14,698 nt of DNA from Sphingomonadaceae bacterium. Its GTDB lineage: Bacteria > Pseudomonadota > Alphaproteobacteria > Sphingomonadales > Sphingomonadaceae. The first letter of the stretch is position 1, and every line of letters begins with the position of its first letter. Both the position numbers and the translations under genes were made by a program. Positions 8,043 to 14,698 of the stretch are shown here, piece after piece. The notes beneath the pieces are model-generated. The model made no database searches and had not been told where the DNA came from. It worked only from the letters and a program-made list of their open reading frames with translations. The stretch lies in the NCBI GenBank assembly GCA_947451875.1, contig CANGBE010000014.1:1-14698 (forward strand). The letters are read 5' to 3'.

Positions 8043-8732
8043 ATGGTTCCCTTTTCGTTCGCCCCATCTTTTGAGTTCAATGGGCAGGAATGGCACATGC
8101 TGCGCTCGGGCGCGCTGTTCTGGCCGCGCGAGAATGCGTTGCTGGTGGCCGATCTGCACCTTGAGAAGGGCAGCTTCTTTGCCCGCTTCGGCCAGATGCT
8201 CCCGCCCTATGACAGCCGCGAGACCTTGGAGCGGGTGGCGCTGGCTCTGCGCGAAACGGGCGCGCGGCGGGTGTTTTGCCTTGGCGATTCGTTCCACGAT
8301 GCGGGCGGGGCTCAGCGGCTGGAGCCGCACGCCGCAGGTATGCTCGCCGCGCTCACCCGGGCGACTGACTGGGTGTGGATCACCGGCAACCACGATGAAG
8401 GCGCTCAGCCTGCCGAGGGCGGTGCGATGGTCCGGGAACTGAACATCGGCGGGATAGCCTTGCGCCATCAGGCCCATGCTGGTGAGGCGGGGTTGGAGCT
8501 TTCTGGCCACTTCCACCCCAAGCTGCGCCTGACCGTCCGTGGTCGCCACATCGTCCGCCCTTGCGCCGTGGCGAGCGATAACCGGCTGGTGCTGCCCGCT
8601 TTCGGCGCCTTCACCGGCGGCATGGACGCGGCCGATCCGGCGATCCTGGCGGCCCTGCAACCCGCCCGCGCGATCCGGGCACTGGTCCCCACGCGCGAGC
8701 GGTTGGTGCAGGTGCCGCTGTGGGCGGCTTAG
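8043..8732 (+). CDS. pdeM: Ligase-associated DNA damage response endonuclease PdeM (calcineurin-like phosphoesterase)
   Basis: This 229-residue metallophosphoesterase matches the PdeM family, named for its usual linkage to DNA ligase, an Lhr-type helicase and an exonuclease in DNA-damage clusters. Metal motifs run in order: D37-L-H39 in VADLHLEKGSFFA, G81-D82 in LGDSFHD, G115-N-H-D118, a histidine at 142 (ALRHQA), and G155-H-F-H-P159. LPPYD at 53-57 is also family-typical. There is no signal peptide, so it should act in the cytoplasm on DNA or a nucleotide. No ligase or helicase partner is next to it here; it stands alone, divergent from hemF and ending 4 bp from the convergent M13 peptidase gene. 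The start is the ATG at 8043; the only later in-frame start is at 8097, which would remove the first strand. A LexA-type box overlaps codons 2-6, suggesting SOS control. Confidence 0.9.
   Translation: MVPFSFAPSFEFNGQEWHMLRSGALFWPRENALLVADLHLEKGSFFARFGQMLPPYDSRETLERVALALRETGARRVFCLGDSFHDAGGAQRLEPHAAGMLAALTRATDWVWITGNHDEGAQPAEGGAMVRELNIGGIALRHQAHAGEAGLELSGHFHPKLRLTVRGRHIVRPCAVASDNRLVLPAFGAFTGGMDAADPAILAALQPARAIRALVPTRERLVQVPLWAA
8046..8060 (+). promoter_or_regulatory. Putative LexA (SOS) box overlapping the pdeM start
   Basis: GTTCCCTTTTCGTTC is a perfect match to the alphaproteobacterial LexA site GTTC-N7-GTTC. It begins one base after the pdeM ATG, so a bound repressor would block initiation or early elongation of pdeM. 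It lies 48-62 bp from the hemF start and might also touch that promoter. Both half-sites are exact; function is inferred from the motif and from the DNA-repair role of the gene. Confidence 0.6.
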
Positions 8733-8736
8733 GCCC

Positions 8737-10800
8737 TCACCAGATCTTCGCGCGCTTCTCCGGCGGGATATACATCTTGTCGCCCGGCTTCACGCCGAAC
8801 GCCTGATACCACGCTTCGATATTGGGCAGCGGGCCGAGCACGCGGAAGCGGCCGGGGCTGTGCGGATCGGTGGTGATCGCGCTGCGCTCGGCGTCAACCC
8901 GGGTCTTTTCGCGCCAGATCTGCGCATAGGCGAGGAAGAAGCGCTGGTCGCCGGTCAGCCCGTCGATCACCGGGGCCGGCTTGCCGCCCAGTGACTTGTG
9001 ATAGGCATCAAGCGCAACCTGAATGCCCGCGAAATCGGCGATGTTTTCGCCCATGGTCAGATCAGGGTTCACGAACAGGCCTGGCGCAGCTTCGAACTTC
9101 GCATATTCCGCGCCAAATACTTTGGCCTCGGCGAGGAAGCGATCGTTGTCTTCCTTGGTCCACCAGTCACGCACCTTGCCGGTTTCGTCGATCTTGCGGC
9201 CCTGATCGTCAAAACCGTGGCTGATCTCGTGGCCTATGACTGCTCCGATAGAGCCATAGTTCACTGCGTCGTCCGCGCCCATGGCAAAGAACGGCGCCTG
9301 CAGGATGCCGGCGGGGAACACGATCTTGTTTTCCAGCCCGCCGTTATAAGCGTTGATCGTCTGCGGGTTCATCGCCCACTTCATGCGGTCGACCGGCTTG
9401 CCCAGATCATCCATGTTGTAGGCGGTGTTGAACTTGCTGGCGCGCTGGACGTTGCCGTAAAGGTCAGCCGCATCGATCTTCAGGCCTGAATAGTCGCGGA
9501 ACTTGTCGGGATAGCCAACCATCACGTCCATCCGGCTCAGCTTCACAATGGCTGCCGCCTTGGTCGCCGGGCCCATCCATTCATTGCCATTGATCCGGTC
9601 GGTCATCGCCAGCTTCAGATTGCCAACCAGCGCTTCCATCTTGGCTTTGGCGGCGGGCGGGAAGTAGGCCTTCACATAGTCCTGCCCAAGCAGCTCTCCC
9701 ATTGAACTGTCAGTCATGGCTACCCCGCGCTTCCATCGCGGCAGGATCGTGGCAACCCCGTTTACGGTCTTGCGATAGAGGAACCGGCTGTCGATCATCG
9801 CCTTGTTAAGCCAGGGGGCCGCGCCATCGGCGATGTGAAACATCTGCCAGGCTTTCAGTGTCGAGAGCGGCGTCTTGGCATAGATCGCGGCAATATCGCG
9901 AACGGCACTTTTTTCTGAGACGATCATGCGCTTCTGGTCAGGCACATGCGCACCCTGCCAGAATTCCGCCCAGTCGATGCCGGGGGCATAGGCCGCGAGT
10001 TCGGCAGTGGACATCGGGTTATTGATCTTGTCGACATCGCGGCGATCGGCGGCAGGCCATGATTTTTGAGCAATCGCCGTTTCAAAGGCCATCACCGCAT
10101 TGGCGCTCGCGACGGCATTCTTGTCACCAATCGTCTTCAGGGTGCGCACGATATAGGCGCGATAGGCGGCGCGCTGCTTGGCGAAGTCCTTTTTCAGGTA
10201 ATAGTCCCGCTCGGGCATACCGATGCCGCCCTGATAGAGCCACAGCACGTTCATGCCGGGATTGGCGGTATCGGCCTCGACGTCCCACTGGAACGGGGCC
10301 GCGCCGAAGCCGCCATTGGTGCCGCCCATAAAGCGCGAAAAATCCCGCTTGCTGGCAATCTTTCGCACCCCGGCAAGGTCTGCCATCAGCGGCTTCAGAC
10401 CCAGCGTCTCAAGCCGCTTTTCATTCATGAAGCTGGCGTAGAGGTCACCATATTTGGTGCCCCTACCAGCGCTGATCGGGCCAGCGGTGATAAGGCTCTG
10501 CAGATTGTTCTGGGTGCGCTCATAGACTTCCAGAAAGCTGCCCACACTCGCGCGGTCGGCGGGAATTTGCGTCGCTTCGATCCACTTGCCCGAGGCGTGG
10601 AGCTGGATATCGTCGCCCGGCTTTACCGCATCGTTGCGGGTGGAAAGATCAACACCCCAGGTGCCATATTGCCCGGTACTGGCAGCGGTTGCTGCCGCAG
10701 CTGCTGGTGCTGAACCGGTTGCCGGAGCGGCCTGCGCGTGCGGTGTAAAGGTGAACGCGGCCATGGCAACGCCGGCAGCGAGAAATGCGGAGAGCTTCAT
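8737..10800 (-). CDS. Exported M13 family zinc metallopeptidase (neprilysin/PepO-like)
   Basis: This 687-residue protein is an M13 (neprilysin-type) zinc endopeptidase that cleaves oligopeptides. It starts with a signal peptide, MKLSAFLAAGVAMAAFTFTP followed by HAQA, then an Ala/Pro/Thr-rich linker to about residue 42, so it is exported to the periplasm or beyond. M13_N spans about 50-430 and the catalytic domain the remainder. Key residues: NAY at 483-485 (substrate binding), H524-E525-I-S-H528 (zinc ligands and catalytic Glu), G584-E585-N-I-A-D589 (third zinc ligand and support), and H647 in DPHSPGRFR. It ends in EKRAKIW, the normal C-terminal Trp, without the Cys seen in mammalian neprilysin. 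The ATG at 10800 is chosen over the open frame to 10962 because it begins the signal peptide and AAAGGGA lies 5 nt upstream. It is divergent from uvrA. Confidence 0.96.
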   Translation of the reverse strand: MKLSAFLAAGVAMAAFTFTPHAQAAPATGSAPAAAAATAASTGQYGTWGVDLSTRNDAVKPGDDIQLHASGKWIEATQIPADRASVGSFLEVYERTQNNLQSLITAGPISAGRGTKYGDLYASFMNEKRLETLGLKPLMADLAGVRKIASKRDFSRFMGGTNGGFGAAPFQWDVEADTANPGMNVLWLYQGGIGMPERDYYLKKDFAKQRAAYRAYIVRTLKTIGDKNAVASANAVMAFETAIAQKSWPAADRRDVDKINNPMSTAELAAYAPGIDWAEFWQGAHVPDQKRMIVSEKSAVRDIAAIYAKTPLSTLKAWQMFHIADGAAPWLNKAMIDSRFLYRKTVNGVATILPRWKRGVAMTDSSMGELLGQDYVKAYFPPAAKAKMEALVGNLKLAMTDRINGNEWMGPATKAAAIVKLSRMDVMVGYPDKFRDYSGLKIDAADLYGNVQRASKFNTAYNMDDLGKPVDRMKWAMNPQTINAYNGGLENKIVFPAGILQAPFFAMGADDAVNYGSIGAVIGHEISHGFDDQGRKIDETGKVRDWWTKEDNDRFLAEAKVFGAEYAKFEAAPGLFVNPDLTMGENIADFAGIQVALDAYHKSLGGKPAPVIDGLTGDQRFFLAYAQIWREKTRVDAERSAITTDPHSPGRFRVLGPLPNIEAWYQAFGVKPGDKMYIPPEKRAKIW

Positions 10801-10805
10801 ATCAG

Positions 10806-10812
10806 TCCCTTT
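10806..10812 (-). promoter_or_regulatory. Ribosome binding site of the M13 peptidase gene
   Basis: AAAGGGA on the minus strand ends 5 nt before the ATG at 10800. It supports the signal-peptide start over the upstream in-frame starts reaching to 10962. Confidence 0.6.
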
Positions 10813-10956
10813 CGTTGCGGGGCCTGACGGCACGCAAAACGGATGGGACTGGGTCAAACTTGCGCCGGCCCAAGTCAATGTTGTCTGCCGAGGGGAATGG
10901 GCGGTTGGTGGAATTGGGGCCTTGGCATAGTCTCGATCACCCCCCTTGCCCTGATT

Positions 10957-10971
10957 GAACAAATCTGGAAC
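10957..10971 (+). promoter_or_regulatory. LexA (SOS) box upstream of uvrA
   Basis: GAACAAATCTGGAAC is a perfect GAAC-N7-GAAC, the reverse complement of the alphaproteobacterial LexA site GTTC-N7-GTTC. It ends 11 nt before the uvrA ATG in the divergent 182-bp gap with the M13 peptidase gene, where a repressor would occlude the uvrA promoter or start. uvrA is a classical SOS gene, so context and motif agree. It lies about 160 bp from the peptidase start and probably does not control it. Confidence 0.82.
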
Positions 10972-10982
10972 AGACTCGCCCC

Positions 10983-13909
<2,927 letters not shown>

Positions 13910-13913
<4 letters not shown>

Positions 13914-14608
13914 CGACAGTCTCAACAGGCCGATCGGCTGGAATAAACAGATCTGAAGAATATCTGGGCAAACTAGCAAAACGTAGCTTTCTATCGCTAT
14001 GGTCTCACCAGAATCTATATCGTCACGTAGGAAAAGAACTTACTGATTTAGTTGTAGTTTGCCAAAATATTGTTCTAATATTCAGCGATAAGCGTGTTGG
14101 ATTCAGTAAAGACCGTGATATAAAAGTATCTTGGTAGCGATGTTATAATCGAGCGGTTTTGGCTTCAGTTAAGCAGTTACGCCGTGCGCAAGGTTGGATA
14201 ATTCGGCAGCCGCATCGAATATTTCTTGATCCGAAATGCGAAAATAAGATTGATCTGTTTGGGTCTAGGAAGGACCTTGAGATACACAAAATTGCAGTTG
14301 CCAATGGTGCTGCGCGCGCCTGTCTTGAGCATTTTGCCGGCGGCAGCGGTTCCCTGGTCGTTAGTCCCTCCGAAGACCCAGTGCAGCCAGAACCGTTTTG
14401 TATCGGAAACCCGGCTGGTGACGACGATTTTGTCCATGTATTTGATGAAGCCCACTTGCACATTGTGATGCAAGAGTTGGATACAATAAATGATTTTGTA
14501 GAATATTTAAGAAGTAGAAAAAAGGTTATTGTAAATAAAAACTTAGTTGTATCTGCGAGCGAGGAAGATTTGCTTGCGAGTTATTTTAGAGTCCCACTCG
14601 GGGAGTAA
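13910..14608 (+). pseudogene. AT-rich uncharacterised gene interrupted by an in-frame TAG
   Basis: One frame runs from a GTG at 13910, overlapping the uvrA TGA, to the TAA at 14606-14608, broken only by a TAG at 14135-14137 (codon 76). The two halves, 75 and about 156 codons, are in the same frame and read as one protein: EEYLGKLAKRSFLSLWS, then KELTDLVVVCQNIVLIFSDK (E43, D46, D60, K61), then after the stop RCYNRAVLASVKQLRRAQGW, RIFLDPKC, GGSGSLVV, DDDFVHVFDEAHLHIVMQEL and DTINDFVEYLRSRKK. From memory this resembles a widespread uncharacterised bacterial family in which Ser-Arg-Trp-Tyr occupies the stop position, so a single change TCG to TAG would explain the break. That family, as I recall it, continues well past the LLASYFR motif; here the match ends at about 14590, followed by VPLGE and a stop, suggesting 3' truncation. 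GC content is about 40%, falling below 30% locally, against well over 60% in uvrA. The likely reading is a decayed, horizontally acquired gene; a sequencing error at the TAG is not excluded. Confidence 0.72.
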
Positions 14609-14628
14609 CCCCTCCGACTTCAGTCGGA
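14600..14628 (+). terminator. Tandem hairpins at the end of the interrupted gene
   Basis: Two perfect small inverted repeats lie back to back: GGGG-AGTAA-CCCC (14600-14612), with the TAA stop in its loop, and TCCGAC-TTCA-GTCGGA (14613-14628), a 6-bp stem with a 4-nt loop. A third short one, GGCTTCAGCC, follows at 14633-14642. They could end transcription from uvrA and the downstream gene, but no T-run follows, so a simple intrinsic terminator is not demonstrated. Confidence 0.35.
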
Positions 14629-14698
14629 TACTGGCTTCAGCCTTCGACTCGCACGATAGCCTGTAACCTCGGAAAAGTGAGACCGCCTGGAGGGCGTG

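Noticed and set aside
7999..8067. N-terminal extension of HemF to 8067
   Set aside because: It would overlap the divergent pdeM start, and the extra residues do not resemble HemF; MTDWTPY is a normal family N-terminus.
7288..8442. 384-codon plus-strand frame across hemF and into pdeM
   Set aside because: It is antisense to hemF and out of frame with pdeM, both of which are clear families.
8725..8745. Terminator between pdeM and the M13 peptidase gene
   Set aside because: The convergent stops are 4 bp apart and no hairpin with T-run is visible.
10801..10962. N-terminal extension of the M13 peptidase (54 extra codons)
   Set aside because: The ATG at 10800 begins a clear signal peptide and has a ribosome site; the extension would run through the uvrA control region.
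14138..14608. Treating the second half of the interrupted gene as an independent 149-residue gene starting with TTG at 14159
   Set aside because: It has no ribosome site, shares the frame with the first half, and the sequence between the stop and 14159 reads as continuous family-like protein (RCYNRAV).
14609..14698. Possible tRNA or attachment site at the window end
   Set aside because: Short hairpins are present, but no cloverleaf with T-arm or acceptor stem could be assembled; only about 90 bases are available.

Overview
The window is a compact, high-GC (roughly 63-65% by eye) stretch of bacterial chromosome. It most likely comes from an alphaproteobacterium of the order Sphingomonadales (Erythrobacter or Sphingomonas-like). 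Grounds for this: a single bifunctional Rel/SpoT protein, alphaproteobacterial-type LexA boxes (GTTC-N7-GTTC) at two DNA-repair genes, a UvrA with the CPVSGF variant of its first zinc finger, and small palindromic repeats of the GTCATCCTGAAC...TTCAGGATGAC type. The assignment comes from protein and motif recognition, not from a search.

Layout: (1) 58-1260 (+), an amidohydrolase of the ACMSD-like metal-dependent family. (2) 1296-1435, a 140-bp inverted-repeat element. (3) 4475-1448 (-), a probable two-gene unit: a secreted beta-lactamase-fold serine hydrolase followed by RecQ helicase. (4) 4512-4651, a second copy of the 140-bp element in opposite orientation. (5) 4722-4991 (+), a small unrecognised protein that overlaps tail to tail with the (p)ppGpp synthetase/hydrolase gene. 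(6) 7998-4988 (-), hemF followed by the Rel/SpoT gene. (7) 8043-8732 (+), pdeM, divergent from hemF, with a perfect LexA-type box over its first codons. (8) 10800-8737 (-), an exported M13 metallopeptidase. (9) 10983-13913 (+), uvrA, with a perfect LexA-type box 11 nt before its start codon. (10) 13910-14608 (+), a strikingly AT-rich, interrupted gene whose GTG overlaps the uvrA stop. (11) 14600-14642, small hairpins at the edge of that AT-rich insert.

Most of the genes are housekeeping or stress functions: DNA repair (recQ, uvrA, pdeM), the stringent response (rsh), heme synthesis (hemF) and exported hydrolases. The less ordinary features are the SOS-type sites at uvrA and pdeM, the two homologous 140-bp elements in opposite orientation around the recQ unit, and the foreign-looking, stop-interrupted gene after uvrA. 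That gene belongs to an uncharacterised family. No intergenic stretch exceeds about 250 bp. I see no tRNA, rRNA, CRISPR array, transposase or phage gene. I do not see a convincing complete new system; the best lead is the degraded accessory gene behind uvrA.
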